A DNA stretch of 64,000 nt from TMP-86 sp044226865 (GTDB lineage: Bacteria > Pseudomonadota > Gammaproteobacteria > Steroidobacterales > Steroidobacteraceae), in NCBI GenBank assembly GCA_044226865.1, contig JBGAGE010000003.1:248001-312000 (forward strand), given 5' to 3'. Below, piece by piece: positions 18,105 to 27,133 of this stretch. The translations under genes were made by a program, and so were the position numbers. The stretch's first letter is position 1. Every line of letters starts with the position of its first letter. The notes under the pieces were generated by a model. It saw only the letters and a program-made list of their open reading frames with translations. It ran no database searches and had not been told where the DNA came from.

Positions 18105-18990
18105 TGTAGGTGCCGGAATAGTAACTCTGGCCGACGCCATGCGATTGGTTCATGATTATTCCGGCCAGGTTGAATTCTCCGAGCAAATCAACCGCGCGAG
18201 CCAGACCATCCCGGCGTGTAACACCCTCGCTCACCACGAGGAAAATGGCGTCCAATTGCGGCGCAACGACCATGGCCTCATCGGTGCTCAGCACCGGCGG
18301 AAGATCGACGAGAATCAGCGGCTGGGAGGCAATGGATGATATGTATGAGAACAAATCCATGTGGCGACCGGCGGCCACGAGCTCGGACGAATGATGAGTG
18401 CTCGCGTCCGACGCGGCGATCAGCAGGTTGTCGACACCGATGGAAAACAACGCCTGATCGGGCGCGACTTCGCCCGACATCAGGGCCGCGATGCTCTTGG
18501 GTGGTGTCACGCCCAGATACTTCGCAATGCTGGGATTTCGCAGATCGAGATCCACCAGGAAGACGTTATTGTTCATCTCGCGCGCCATGCTCAGCGCGAG
18601 GTTCAAGGTAGTCAGAGATTTGCCTTCCGAAGGACCTGGACTCGTGAACCCGATGGCCGTCCAGCCATTGGTCCTCGCCCGATGCAGCAACCGCGTGCGC
18701 AGCATGCGGTAAGGGGCAGCTCCACGCGTCTCGAGCGCGGGGTCGCCACCTGGAATCAAGATCCGGCTATCAATGCAACGTTGCGGGTCAAAATCGACAC
18801 GCTGGAAGTCGGAGGTATTGAGCAATGCCTTGGGAAAGGCCTGCCGTTGCCGCTTTTGCGCCGCCGGGGCGGAAACCGCCGCTTGAATTGCAGGAGCGCT
18901 GGCCGCGGCTACGACCCGTCCGGCCTCTTCGTCCTTGGCCTTTTCCTTCGCTGTCGCAATCGCCCGCTCAATCGCCCGTTGGATGCTCAC
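18094..18990 (-). CDS. CpsD/CapB-type BY-kinase (polysaccharide tyrosine autokinase)
   Basis: Encodes 298 aa. It has Walker A FTSPGPSEGKSLTT (about residues 115-128), Walker A' VFLVDLDLRNP (about 145) and Walker B LILVDLPPVLS (about 225). The C-terminus ends with a small tyrosine cluster (SYYSGTY), the usual autophosphorylation tail. The N-terminal 60 residues are Ala-rich and probably a linker. The kinase is a separate protein from the Wzz-like membrane partner, as in Firmicutes and in PEP-CTERM-type loci; the two genes overlap by 4 bp (ATGA). It controls polymer length and output by cycling phosphorylation. Confidence 0.92.
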   Translation of the reverse strand: MSIQRAIERAIATAKEKAKDEEAGRVVAAASAPAIQAAVSAPAAQKRQRQAFPKALLNTSDFQRVDFDPQRCIDSRILIPGGDPALETRGAAPYRMLRTRLLHRARTNGWTAIGFTSPGPSEGKSLTTLNLALSMAREMNNNVFLVDLDLRNPSIAKYLGVTPPKSIAALMSGEVAPDQALFSIGVDNLLIAASDASTHHSSELVAAGRHMDLFSYISSIASQPLILVDLPPVLSTDEAMVVAPQLDAIFLVVSEGVTRRDGLARAVDLLGEFNLAGIIMNQSHGVGQSYYSGTYNES

Positions 18991-20567
18991 TTCGATTCAC
19001 CCGTTGTTTGCGCGACGGCCACCGCCGCATGTGCAATTCGCTCCGCCCGGAAGACGACGCCGCCGGTGACGGCCAATGCGATCGCCAGCGCCGCCATTCC
19101 TGAAATGAGAACTCGTCGCTCCCTTTGGCGATCCATGGGATTGGCCAACGGGGGGATCGCTCCAAGCATCGGCAGCTTCGTAATGTCGCTCACGTCAAGG
19201 TAGCTTCTGACGCTGGGGTCGGCATTTTCGGCCATGACCGCCAGGCCGATCGCCAGAGCGCTGCCGAGCACGAGACCAATCAAGATCAAGCCCAGGCGAT
19301 TCGGGCTGGATGGCGACGTGGGGATGTAAGGCGCTTTGATGAGCGTAAATCGCTCGCCCTGCTGCTCGTTCTCGTACGATTTGCCGATGTCAGCCTCCTG
19401 CAGTTTGACCTGCAGCTGCTGGTACTGATCCTTGAACAAATCGCGGCTTCGGACCAGCTGCGCATAGTCCTTCTCGACGCTGGGTGCGATGGCCAGCTGC
19501 GTCTGCAGCGTCTGACGCTCGCCCTGGGCGCGGGAGGCAATGTCGCGCAATGCGGCAAGCTCCTGACGTGCGCCCGCCAGCGCCGAGGCGGCGCGGATGT
19601 AGTCGGGATTATCCGGACGGGGCGACCCGCCAGCGGTCGGTCCGCGGCGGGCGAGCGCCTCCTCGAGGGCGCGGCGCAGGCGCTTGACGTCCGGATGATC
19701 GGGTTTGTAACGCAATTCGGCATCCGCCAACTGGGCTTTCAATGTCGCAATCTCAGTGGGCGTGTTGAGCACAGAGCCGACCAAAGAAGGACTGATCTGG
19801 CTCAATTGCAGACTCAGATCGGATTCGCGCTGCTCCGCTAACCGTATCCGGCCTTGGATGTCATCCAGGGCAAGTTGCGCACGATCAAGGGCGGTTTGAT
19901 TGCGCATCTGATCTTCGGGGAGCGCGGCCCCATATCGCTTTTTGAAATCGGCGATCTTCTGCTCCGCCTCATGCATCGAGGCCTCGACGATCTTCGATTT
20001 GTCGAGGAGGAATCGGTAGGTCTGCTCGGCGGCCGCGACCCGGGTTTTACGATTGTACTCGAGAAATATTCTGGCCAGCTCCGTTGCCACCTTGGAACTG
20101 ATCACCGCATTTTCGTTGTCGTAGTAAATGGAGAATGCATTGCCGTTGACCAAGGGCTTGAAGGTTATCGGATCAACCTTTTCAACCGTCGTGTCTTCAG
20201 ACAGCAAGGCGGCCTTTTCGCCGATGCTCAACTCATGTTCCTGAGGGTAGGGATCGACGCGTTGAACCAGTTTTTTGAGCTCATCCGGCGAGAGCGCCTT
20301 GCGGCGCACCAACTCTATCTGCACATCGGGCGCCGTGTTTTGAACCGTGGTTGCCACCATGGTCTGGGACACCGTGGGCTCCTCGATCAAGATGGTGGCG
20401 GTGGACCGATACGACGCCGGCAGACCGTAGGCCAGACAGATCGAGAGGAACACCGCCCCTGGAATGATCGTCAGCAAGTAAGCCTTGCGCCGCCGCAGCA
20501 ACGCAAAGTAGTCGCCCATCGACTTTGTGCTGTCGGCCCTGTTCATTCCAATTTCCATACTATTCAT
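18987..20567 (-). CDS. Wzz/GNVR-family chain-length determinant
   Basis: Encodes 526 aa. The N-terminal membrane helix is LLTIIPGAVFLSICLAYG (about residues 33-50), followed by the PASYRSTATILIEEP signature. A long periplasmic coiled coil spans about residues 170-400. The Pro-rich PTSPSSPNRLG motif leads into a C-terminal helix, and a further helix follows near residue 490. Wzz proteins set chain length in the inner membrane and activate the partner BY-kinase. Alternative ATGs at codons 4 and 8 cannot be excluded. Confidence 0.9.
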   Translation of the reverse strand: MNSMEIGMNRADSTKSMGDYFALLRRRKAYLLTIIPGAVFLSICLAYGLPASYRSTATILIEEPTVSQTMVATTVQNTAPDVQIELVRRKALSPDELKKLVQRVDPYPQEHELSIGEKAALLSEDTTVEKVDPITFKPLVNGNAFSIYYDNENAVISSKVATELARIFLEYNRKTRVAAAEQTYRFLLDKSKIVEASMHEAEQKIADFKKRYGAALPEDQMRNQTALDRAQLALDDIQGRIRLAEQRESDLSLQLSQISPSLVGSVLNTPTEIATLKAQLADAELRYKPDHPDVKRLRRALEEALARRGPTAGGSPRPDNPDYIRAASALAGARQELAALRDIASRAQGERQTLQTQLAIAPSVEKDYAQLVRSRDLFKDQYQQLQVKLQEADIGKSYENEQQGERFTLIKAPYIPTSPSSPNRLGLILIGLVLGSALAIGLAVMAENADPSVRSYLDVSDITKLPMLGAIPPLANPMDRQRERRVLISGMAALAIALAVTGGVVFRAERIAHAAVAVAQTTGESK

Positions 20568-20579
20568 CTCGTACTTCAG

Positions 20580-21830
20580 TTACTTGCGACGTTTCGGATC
20601 CAGTGCGCGATAAGTGATGCTGGCGAAAACCCGATGGTTGTTCGCCGAGCCGATGGCCGAAACAATGTCCTGCCAGGTATAGGCATACCCGCCCGTGACG
20701 AGCCAGGTGGGGGTCATGGACCACGTCAATGACACCTCGGCCGTTGCCGCATCACGATTAGAGGATGAATTCGCATTGCGTTCGGACAAGGCCCGTTGCC
20801 GGAATGCGCGTAGGGCCGCCGTCATGACCAAGCGTTGACTCAAGTCGCGATCATACTGCGCGCGCACTTCGTCCCGCATGGCGCGCCCGCCGGATCCGGA
20901 CGGCGTCAGATCGCGGCCGACGACCAGCCGGAACCGGCTGATTTCGCCGCGACGAAAGGTCGAGAATTGCACGCCCCAATCGGTGCTGGTCTCTTCGACT
21001 GGAACCGCGTCGAGGTTCTCCGCCTTGCTCCTTTCCACAACCAGCGACAGCTCGCTGTGGTGCTGCTTGGTCCAATCGTGCGACAGGCCCACAGACGCGC
21101 CCACGGAGTCTGATTTGTTCAAACCGTCTTTCGTTTTAAACCTGCCGACATATCCGCCCGCGGCGATGTCGGTCTGAGGACTCAGTTGACGCACCAAATT
21201 GAGATTGGCCTGGTAATTCTCGTAATCCTGCTTGTCAATGGGAACATCTGCCGAATACCTGACGTTTTGATACTGCATATCGACGCCGACACCTGTCGTT
21301 TCGTTCCAACGATAGATATAGCTCGGGCGAAACTCCGCCCGCGTTCGACGCTCGGAAACGACAATTTTTCCGGTTTCGGTCACAGGGGGTGCCGAAGGAT
21401 CGAACGGATCGAACCCAATGTTGGCAAATTCGTCGTTGAACAGGTCCTGCTGCGAGTATCGCCCGATCAGCTTGAGCTCACTGCGCAACGTCTTGAAGTT
21501 CGACTTGAAATCGAGTGTCCCTTCCGTTTGATCGAACTGCTTCTGCGAAGGAAAAGTCTGATAACGGATTCGCGGCCGGATTTCGGTGAAGCTCCTTGGG
21601 CTGCGGATGCCGACCAGCGCTTCCGCAGATCCGAAGTAACCCTCTAGACTCTGAGCATTCCCATCGACGGGAGTCAGGCTGCGGTTGCTGTCGTATTCTG
21701 CGCCCGCCGAAACAGAGGGCTGGAAGTAATAATCAGCCGCCGCAGCGGGAGATATCCAGGAAAACAGAACCGATGCGGCAAACAACGCCAAACCCGCCTG
21801 CGGGAAATGCCTACGGAACGATGACGACAT
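20580..21830 (-). CDS. outer-membrane beta-barrel protein of the exopolysaccharide exporter
   Basis: Encodes 416 aa from ATG 21830 (overlap of 20 bp with the wza-like gene). It has a signal peptide ending around PAAAADYYF, then amphipathic beta-strands with alternating hydrophobic residues to the C-terminus (FASITYRALDPKRRK). Strands such as RVFASITYRAL, TWLVTGGYAYTW and EVRAQYDRDLSQRLVMTAAL support a porin-like barrel. Similar proteins sit next to short Wza-like proteins in exopolysaccharide loci, where they are proposed to form the outer-membrane pore. Function is assigned by fold and context only. Confidence 0.78.
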   Translation of the reverse strand: MSSSFRRHFPQAGLALFAASVLFSWISPAAAADYYFQPSVSAGAEYDSNRSLTPVDGNAQSLEGYFGSAEALVGIRSPRSFTEIRPRIRYQTFPSQKQFDQTEGTLDFKSNFKTLRSELKLIGRYSQQDLFNDEFANIGFDPFDPSAPPVTETGKIVVSERRTRAEFRPSYIYRWNETTGVGVDMQYQNVRYSADVPIDKQDYENYQANLNLVRQLSPQTDIAAGGYVGRFKTKDGLNKSDSVGASVGLSHDWTKQHHSELSLVVERSKAENLDAVPVEETSTDWGVQFSTFRRGEISRFRLVVGRDLTPSGSGGRAMRDEVRAQYDRDLSQRLVMTAALRAFRQRALSERNANSSSNRDAATAEVSLTWSMTPTWLVTGGYAYTWQDIVSAIGSANNHRVFASITYRALDPKRRK

Positions 21831-22374
21831 CGCCGCTCTCCAGAATGACGTTCTGCTCCAGATGCTTGCCTTCGGCGACCTGGCCATAGCGGAATGACAG
21901 CACGCGCTGACCACTTGCGGCACCCCGGACGATGATGATGTTGTCAAGCTTTGCAAATGGAGTTCCGCCCCCGGTCAAGCTCAATGCCTGCAGTACGTTG
22001 ATTCGAGGATTCATGACAAGCGCACCGGGCTTGTTCACCTGCCCAATCACATAGGCGACGTTGCCGTTGACGTCCATGATGGATACGGTGACGACGGGCT
22101 CCGTCATCAGAGTCTTGAGGCGGGTTTCGATCTCGGTCCGAACCTGTGCAACGGTCTTACCCGCCGCCAGGAATTCCCCTGCCAAGGGCAATGACATCTT
22201 TCCATCCGGGCTGATGACCAATTGCTTCTGGAGATCGGGCTCCTTCCAGACGGAGACCTCGATCTTGTCGCCTGGATGCAACGTATACGCGGCATCGACG
22301 ACCTCCGCCGCCGCCACGACGCCGTTGCAGGCTAGCACAAACAATGCGGTTGCTAATTTTCGGAACACGGGCAT
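21811..22374 (-). CDS. Wza-like polysaccharide export protein (short, non-lipoprotein form)
   Basis: Encodes 187 aa from ATG 22374. A signal peptide is cleaved after about GVVAAAEV, with no lipobox Cys. The Poly_export domain (YTLHPGDKIEVSVWKEPDLQ near residue 30, VISPDGKMSLPLAGE near 51) is followed by one SLBB domain (GQVNKPGALVMNP near 116). The C-terminal amphipathic helix that makes the outer-membrane pore in classical Wza is absent. It probably forms a periplasmic ring joined to the beta-barrel protein encoded just downstream. It is the first gene of the leftward operon 22374-10566. Confidence 0.9.
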   Translation of the reverse strand: MPVFRKLATALFVLACNGVVAAAEVVDAAYTLHPGDKIEVSVWKEPDLQKQLVISPDGKMSLPLAGEFLAAGKTVAQVRTEIETRLKTLMTEPVVTVSIMDVNGNVAYVIGQVNKPGALVMNPRINVLQALSLTGGGTPFAKLDNIIIVRGAASGQRVLSFRYGQVAEGKHLEQNVILESGDVVIVP

Positions 22375-22619
22375 TCTCCAGATCTGACGTGGCTGATGCG
22401 AAGCGAAGCGGCACTTCTCGCCAACACACGGCAGCGGTTCAATATGCCTCAGCGACGCTCCAATTGAGCGTGAATCTATCACAATATCCTTCGCTTACGG
22501 CATCTTCCGAAACACGTATCCGCTGCATTGTGAGGGGTCGTTAACGCTTCGATTTTCATCACTCAGTTACCATTAAATGCCATGGATCGAGAGGACCGTC
22601 GCACGGTCCGGACAACGGG
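22375..22619. promoter_or_regulatory. divergent intergenic region between the export operon and the pyruvyltransferase operon
   Basis: This 245-bp gap separates the first genes of the leftward export operon and of the rightward pyruvyltransferase operon, so it must carry both promoters. It is more AT-rich than the flanking genes, mainly near 22480-22590. I saw no convincing sigma-70 pair, no sigma-54 GG/GC element and no riboswitch fold. Confidence 0.4.
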
Positions 22620-23801
22620 ATGAAAAAAGTACTGGTACTCGCCGGAGACGCCGACCATAACCTCGGAGATGCGGCGATCTTTCAGTCCTTGTGTTGCGCA
22701 TTGCGTACGGCACAAGACGATATCCAAATCACATCGGTCGGAGAGATAGGCGGACCTGCGTCACAAAACGAAACAGTATCCATCCCAAGAGGCGCCAAGG
22801 GATTCCCCCGGTTACTCAAATGCGCCCGCGGACAGGATCTTGTCATCATTGGCGGCGGCGGCCTGCTCCAGGATGATGACAGCCGCATCAAGATGCCTTA
22901 TTGGGCGCTCCGTACCGCATTGATGCGCAGCCTAAGCGCACGGGTCGCTGGTTACTGCCTGGGTGCGGGACCGCTGACTCATCGCGATAGCCAGCTATTC
23001 GCCCGCTGGGCATGCGCGTCGATGCATTCGGTATCGGTCCGCGACGCATTTGCCCAAAGCTGGTTGCAGCGGTGCACCTCACGGCGCGTGACGTTGGTCC
23101 CTGATCCGGCATTCATGCTGCAGGCTTCCTCAGCCGATCGCGCGACGCAGATTGTCACCGAGGCAGGGCTGCGGCCGGGCCGTTTGATCGGCGTCGCCCT
23201 CCGCCGTTGGTTCCATACCCGCGGAGGCTGGTTGCCGCACAAGATGCGGGTCAAATTTGGACTTGACCGCGGCGTCGGCTGGATGCATATGTCGATGTTT
23301 GTCAAACAGCTTGCGACTTCGCTTGAAAAGCTGTCAAAGCAACTGGATTGCGGGATTTTGCTCATGCCGAGCTATGACCTGGCTCACGAAGGCGACGTCA
23401 CGGCTTGCCGTTCACTCGCCGCGGAGTTGAACGGCAAGGTGCCTACAGGGTTTGCTTTGATTCGATCGGCGTCGGATTACAAGGCCGTTGCCGGAGCTGT
23501 CACCCTCATGGTGTCGGCCCGCATGCACCCGCTGATCTTTGCCGCCTCGATGGGCACGCCGGTCATCGGTCTGCCCTACAATGGCAAGTTTGGGGGCCTG
23601 TTCGATCTGCTCGGGCTGCCCCGGCGCCTGGTTTGGATGGATGAATTCAAATCCCGCGATCCCGGTGACCAGATCTTTCAGCTTGCACGTGAAGCGCTGG
23701 AGGACAGTACTGATTTACGCGCACGTGCAAATGAACTTGCCGGGGTCACGCGAACCTACACAGCCCGCTTGCTGAACGATGCGCTCCCGGACGCAGGCTG
23801 A
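22620..23801 (+). CDS. polysaccharide pyruvyltransferase-family protein
   Basis: Encodes 393 aa. Family motifs: DHNLGDAAIFQSL near residue 13, the glycine-rich DLVIIGGGGLLQDDDSRIK near 73, SVSVRDAFAQSWL near 137, LMPSYDLAHEGDV near 243 and VSARMHPLIFAASMGTPVIG near 297. The family (CsaB/WcaK type) transfers pyruvate from phosphoenolpyruvate to sugars to form ketals, although some members have other roles. First gene of a rightward operon of four (22620-27133). Confidence 0.88.
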   Translation: MKKVLVLAGDADHNLGDAAIFQSLCCALRTAQDDIQITSVGEIGGPASQNETVSIPRGAKGFPRLLKCARGQDLVIIGGGGLLQDDDSRIKMPYWALRTALMRSLSARVAGYCLGAGPLTHRDSQLFARWACASMHSVSVRDAFAQSWLQRCTSRRVTLVPDPAFMLQASSADRATQIVTEAGLRPGRLIGVALRRWFHTRGGWLPHKMRVKFGLDRGVGWMHMSMFVKQLATSLEKLSKQLDCGILLMPSYDLAHEGDVTACRSLAAELNGKVPTGFALIRSASDYKAVAGAVTLMVSARMHPLIFAASMGTPVIGLPYNGKFGGLFDLLGLPRRLVWMDEFKSRDPGDQIFQLAREALEDSTDLRARANELAGVTRTYTARLLNDALPDAG

Positions 23802-23805
23802 GACC

Positions 23806-24954
23806 ATGCGCCAACCCACACCTGCTCTTCTGCGAACCATTGGCATTCAAGTGCCGATATACGCGCAACATTGGACGCATGCCGGAATAGCGCCAGGGGA
23901 GGTCCACTCCCTTTCCCAACTTCCCGTCATCGACAAGTGCACATTTCTCGCTGCGGGCGCCGAGGCACGAATGGACAGCCGCTTCCGCGGCCGCAGGCTC
24001 ACTTGGGAGTCGACCAGCGGATCCAGCGGAGAACCGATGAAACTCTCCGTAGACACCGCCACGCACCGACGCCGGCGTTGGCGGTTCGTGCGCGCCCTGC
24101 TGGCGGCCGGCTATCGGCCAGGCGATCGCATGTTGCTGGTCTCAACGCACCGCCACTCGCACGTGCTGTCGATGATGCGCTGGACCTACGTAGATTTGAA
24201 ACTCGGTGAAAGCGAGCTCCTGGAACGCTATCGACAATGCCGTCCGAGGGTGTTGTACGGACCCTTGCGGGCCTTGATGAGCATCGGGGAACGTCTGCAA
24301 GCGGCCGGCTGGGAGCATCGCCCCCAAATACTCATCAGTACCGCGGAACAACTGCGACCCCAGGACCAACGCATGTTGCGCCAGTACTTCGGCATTGAGG
24401 CGGCGGATTTCTACGGCATGACGGAGATTGGGTTATACGCCTGGCGGCCACCGGCGGACCCGCATTATCGTGTCGTGGCGAACGACATCCACTCGGAATT
24501 CGTTGCAACCGGCGACGGTTCCCCGCTCGAGCGTCTTCTGGTCACAACCCTGCGGCCATGCGCGATGCCTCTCGTCCGCTTTGACACCGGTGATCTCGTG
24601 CGCCGTGACCCATCAGCCCCAGGCGCCCCCATCACGGAGTTCGGTGGCAGGGAAATCGACGGAATACTGCTGCGTGACGGTCACCGGCTGTCGCCTTACC
24701 GGCTTACTTTGGCCATCGAGGCGGTGGCCGGCGTTGCGCGCTACCAGATCGTGCAGCATGCGGATTTGTCGATCGACGTCAGGGTGAGGCCCCGGCCCGG
24801 CCACGCGCCGGGAGTCATCGACGCCGCCCGGGCCGCCGTGGCCCACGCGCTCGGTTCAGACTTGATCGTTCGAGCCGCGGTCATGACCGCGGATGTCAGT
24901 ACACTGGCAGAAAAATTCCGGCCGGTACGCTCCGACGCCAAGGCGTTGCCATGA
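23806..24954 (+). CDS. CapK/PaaK-like adenylate-forming enzyme
   Basis: Encodes 382 aa from ATG 23806, four bases after the previous stop. The AMP-binding P-loop is ESTSGSSGEPMKL (about residues 66-78). FYGMTEIGLYAW (about 202) is the adenine-binding motif of the superfamily, and VRFDTGDLV (about 254) carries the ribose-binding Asp. It lacks the usual C-terminal length of full ligases and matches CapK-type proteins of capsule loci. These may activate an acid for attachment to sugars or lipid, but the substrate is unknown. Confidence 0.82.
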   Translation: MRQPTPALLRTIGIQVPIYAQHWTHAGIAPGEVHSLSQLPVIDKCTFLAAGAEARMDSRFRGRRLTWESTSGSSGEPMKLSVDTATHRRRRWRFVRALLAAGYRPGDRMLLVSTHRHSHVLSMMRWTYVDLKLGESELLERYRQCRPRVLYGPLRALMSIGERLQAAGWEHRPQILISTAEQLRPQDQRMLRQYFGIEAADFYGMTEIGLYAWRPPADPHYRVVANDIHSEFVATGDGSPLERLLVTTLRPCAMPLVRFDTGDLVRRDPSAPGAPITEFGGREIDGILLRDGHRLSPYRLTLAIEAVAGVARYQIVQHADLSIDVRVRPRPGHAPGVIDAARAAVAHALGSDLIVRAAVMTADVSTLAEKFRPVRSDAKALP

Positions 24955-26108
24955 GGATCCTGTCGCTCACCTACGAATACCCTCCGATCGGTGGCGGCGG
25001 CGGCGCGGTGGCCGCGGCACTGAACCAGGCACTCACCTTGCAGGGTGACCATATCCACGTCGTCACCTCGGCCATGCGCGATCTGCCACCGCACGAGATC
25101 CTCGATGGGGTCGACGTACACCGCGCCGCCTGCTGGCGCCGGCACCGCCATTACACGACCTTTCCCGAGCTCGCCACAACCCTGCTCACCGCCTACCGGC
25201 TGGGCGCGAAGGTGATACGCGAGCAGCAACCGCAGCTCATCCACACGCATTTCGCGTTTCCATCGGGCATCGTCGCCCGGCGCCTGTCCCATGATTTCGG
25301 CATCCCCTACGTGGTGACGGCGCACGGCTCCGACATCCCCGGATACAATCCGGACCGGTTCCGCATCCTGCACGTGCTCATGCATCCGTTGTGGCGCCGC
25401 GTGATCTCCGATGCAGCCGCCATCACCTCGCCGTCGAAATTCCTGGCCGACCTGTTGCGCAAGAGCCTCGATCGCGAGGTGCAGGTCATTCCCAATGGCT
25501 ATTCGCCGGATGTTCACCACGGCAAGGCCAAGCGCAACCTCGTGCTGGTGGTGGCCCGCCTCTTCCCGCGTAAGGGCGTGCAGCACTTCATCGAATCCCT
25601 TCGCGGCCAGGACATCGACTGGGAAATCGTCGTCGCGGGCGATGGCCCGCACATGCGCCGGCTGAAGAAGCTGGCGCGCGAGGTCGGGGTTCCGGTCAGG
25701 TTCCTCGGATTCGTCGACAGGTTCACGCTGCGACGTCTTTACGAGGAGGCGCGCATCCTCGTGTTCCCCTCGATCCGCGAAAACTTCCCGATGGTGTTGC
25801 TGGAGGCCATGGATGCCGGCTGCGCGGTACTGACCACCGATGCCGAAGGCTGCGCCGAGGTGGTGGGGGATGCCGGCATCGTGGTACCCAAGGGAAACGC
25901 GCTGGAGATACGCAAGGCGCTGATCGACCTGGTACACGATGACGCCAAGTGCCGCGAGCTGTCAGCGCGCGCCCGCGAGCGTTCGCTGGCGTTCCGGTGG
26001 ACGCGGATATCCGCCCAGTACCGCCTGCTGTTCGAGCAGGTGTTGAACCGGCAGGCAACTGCATTGCTGCCGGAGCAAAGAACCCAACCCATCGGCCTGA
26101 ACCGGTGA
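24951..26108 (+). CDS. GT4-family glycosyltransferase
   Basis: Encodes 385 aa, starting with an ATGA overlap with the CapK-like gene. Motifs: PPIGGGGGAVAAALNQAL near residue 12 (GT4 N-terminal glycine loop), THFAFPSGIVARRL, VVTAHGSDIPGYNPDRF near 121, LFPRKGVQHFI near 202 and the E-x7-E motif RENFPMVLLEAMDAG near 277. It should add one sugar of the repeat unit at the cytoplasmic face. The next gene overlaps its stop by one base. Confidence 0.9.
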   Translation: MRILSLTYEYPPIGGGGGAVAAALNQALTLQGDHIHVVTSAMRDLPPHEILDGVDVHRAACWRRHRHYTTFPELATTLLTAYRLGAKVIREQQPQLIHTHFAFPSGIVARRLSHDFGIPYVVTAHGSDIPGYNPDRFRILHVLMHPLWRRVISDAAAITSPSKFLADLLRKSLDREVQVIPNGYSPDVHHGKAKRNLVLVVARLFPRKGVQHFIESLRGQDIDWEIVVAGDGPHMRRLKKLAREVGVPVRFLGFVDRFTLRRLYEEARILVFPSIRENFPMVLLEAMDAGCAVLTTDAEGCAEVVGDAGIVVPKGNALEIRKALIDLVHDDAKCRELSARARERSLAFRWTRISAQYRLLFEQVLNRQATALLPEQRTQPIGLNR

Positions 26109-27133
26109 TGGGCGCGCTTTCCGAGCTGGCGCGGCACGTGCGGCTGCTATGCGGCCCATTGGAAACGCAGGTCGTAAGAATCGACGGCGCGCTGCGCAGT
26201 TCGCAGCGCGCGCTGCAGGCGCGTTATTGCGGCACGGGAGCCAGCCTGCCCTTCCTGTGCAAGCTGCTGTTCGCCGACTGCAGGCAGCAACTGCTGCGGA
26301 TCGACCACCTGCCTGCACTGTCGAACGGGCGCGCGTTCACCGATCTCGATCGGCGTCGCGCCGACATCACCATCATCGAACGACCGCCGGCCTGGCAACT
26401 TCTGTCGTTCGGCGCAGCCGATATCTCCGTGCCGGCCTGGGTTCAGCAGGTGATCGAGCTGCCGGCGGCGAGCGGCGACGGCGGGCCTGCGCTGCCGCGG
26501 CTGCTGATGCGCGAGGTGGCGCGGCATGAGCGGCGGTCAGGATTTGCATTGGACTATACGGATGACCCCGCCGCCAAGCGCGAGTTCTTTCATCGCTTGT
26601 ACGAGCCCTACGTGGCGCAACGCTTCGGCGAGGGGGCCGTTCGCGTGAGCGAGGCATTCTTCCTGCATCGGGCCCGGGATCAGGAGTTGGCGCGGCTGCG
26701 ATGCAACGGGGAGTGGATCGCCGGCGTGCTGCTGCACCGGCATGAGCTCACCCTGCGTTTCGGTTGGTTCGGAGCCTTACCGGGCCCGACGGTACCAGGT
26801 GCCAGCGAGGTGTTGGATGCCCTGATCATCGAGAGGGCTGCCCGGGAAGGCGTGAAGACCGTGCAGTTCGGGAACTCGCGCCCCTCCTTGGAGGATGGCG
26901 TGGTGCGCTACAAACGCCGCTTCGGCGCAAAAGTGCGCGCGGCGCGCTTCCCGCAGGCGATGATCAACCTCTACGTGCATCAGTGGAGCCCGCCGCTGGC
27001 ACAGCGCCTCAATGACGCGCAGCTGATCGGCACGCGGCGATCCGCCCCGTTCGTGCACAGGATCGTCGAGAGGGACGGGCGTTTCAGCGTGGAGCACGCA
27101 CCCCTGGCCGCGGCGGAGGCTACCGCTCAATAG
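26108..27133 (+). CDS. GNAT/FemAB-like acyltransferase
   Basis: Encodes 341 aa from ATG 26108, which shares a base with the previous stop (TGATG). The C-terminal half looks like a GNAT/FemAB fold: FFHRLYEPYVAQRFGEGAV near 160, ELARLRCNGEWIAGVLLHR near 198 and AREGVKTVQFGNSRPSLEDG near 244. The last match resembles the acceptor-side motif of FemAB-like proteins. It may transfer an aminoacyl or acyl group to a sugar or lipid. Its last seven bases overlap the convergent priming transferase gene. Confidence 0.65.
   Translation: MGALSELARHVRLLCGPLETQVVRIDGALRSSQRALQARYCGTGASLPFLCKLLFADCRQQLLRIDHLPALSNGRAFTDLDRRRADITIIERPPAWQLLSFGAADISVPAWVQQVIELPAASGDGGPALPRLLMREVARHERRSGFALDYTDDPAAKREFFHRLYEPYVAQRFGEGAVRVSEAFFLHRARDQELARLRCNGEWIAGVLLHRHELTLRFGWFGALPGPTVPGASEVLDALIIERAAREGVKTVQFGNSRPSLEDGVVRYKRRFGAKVRAARFPQAMINLYVHQWSPPLAQRLNDAQLIGTRRSAPFVHRIVERDGRFSVEHAPLAAAEATAQ

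Noticed and set aside
18094..22374. PEP-CTERM/exosortase (XrtA) locus
   Set aside because: The kinase, Wzz-like, barrel and short Wza set resembles those loci, but no exosortase or PEP-CTERM protein is in the window.
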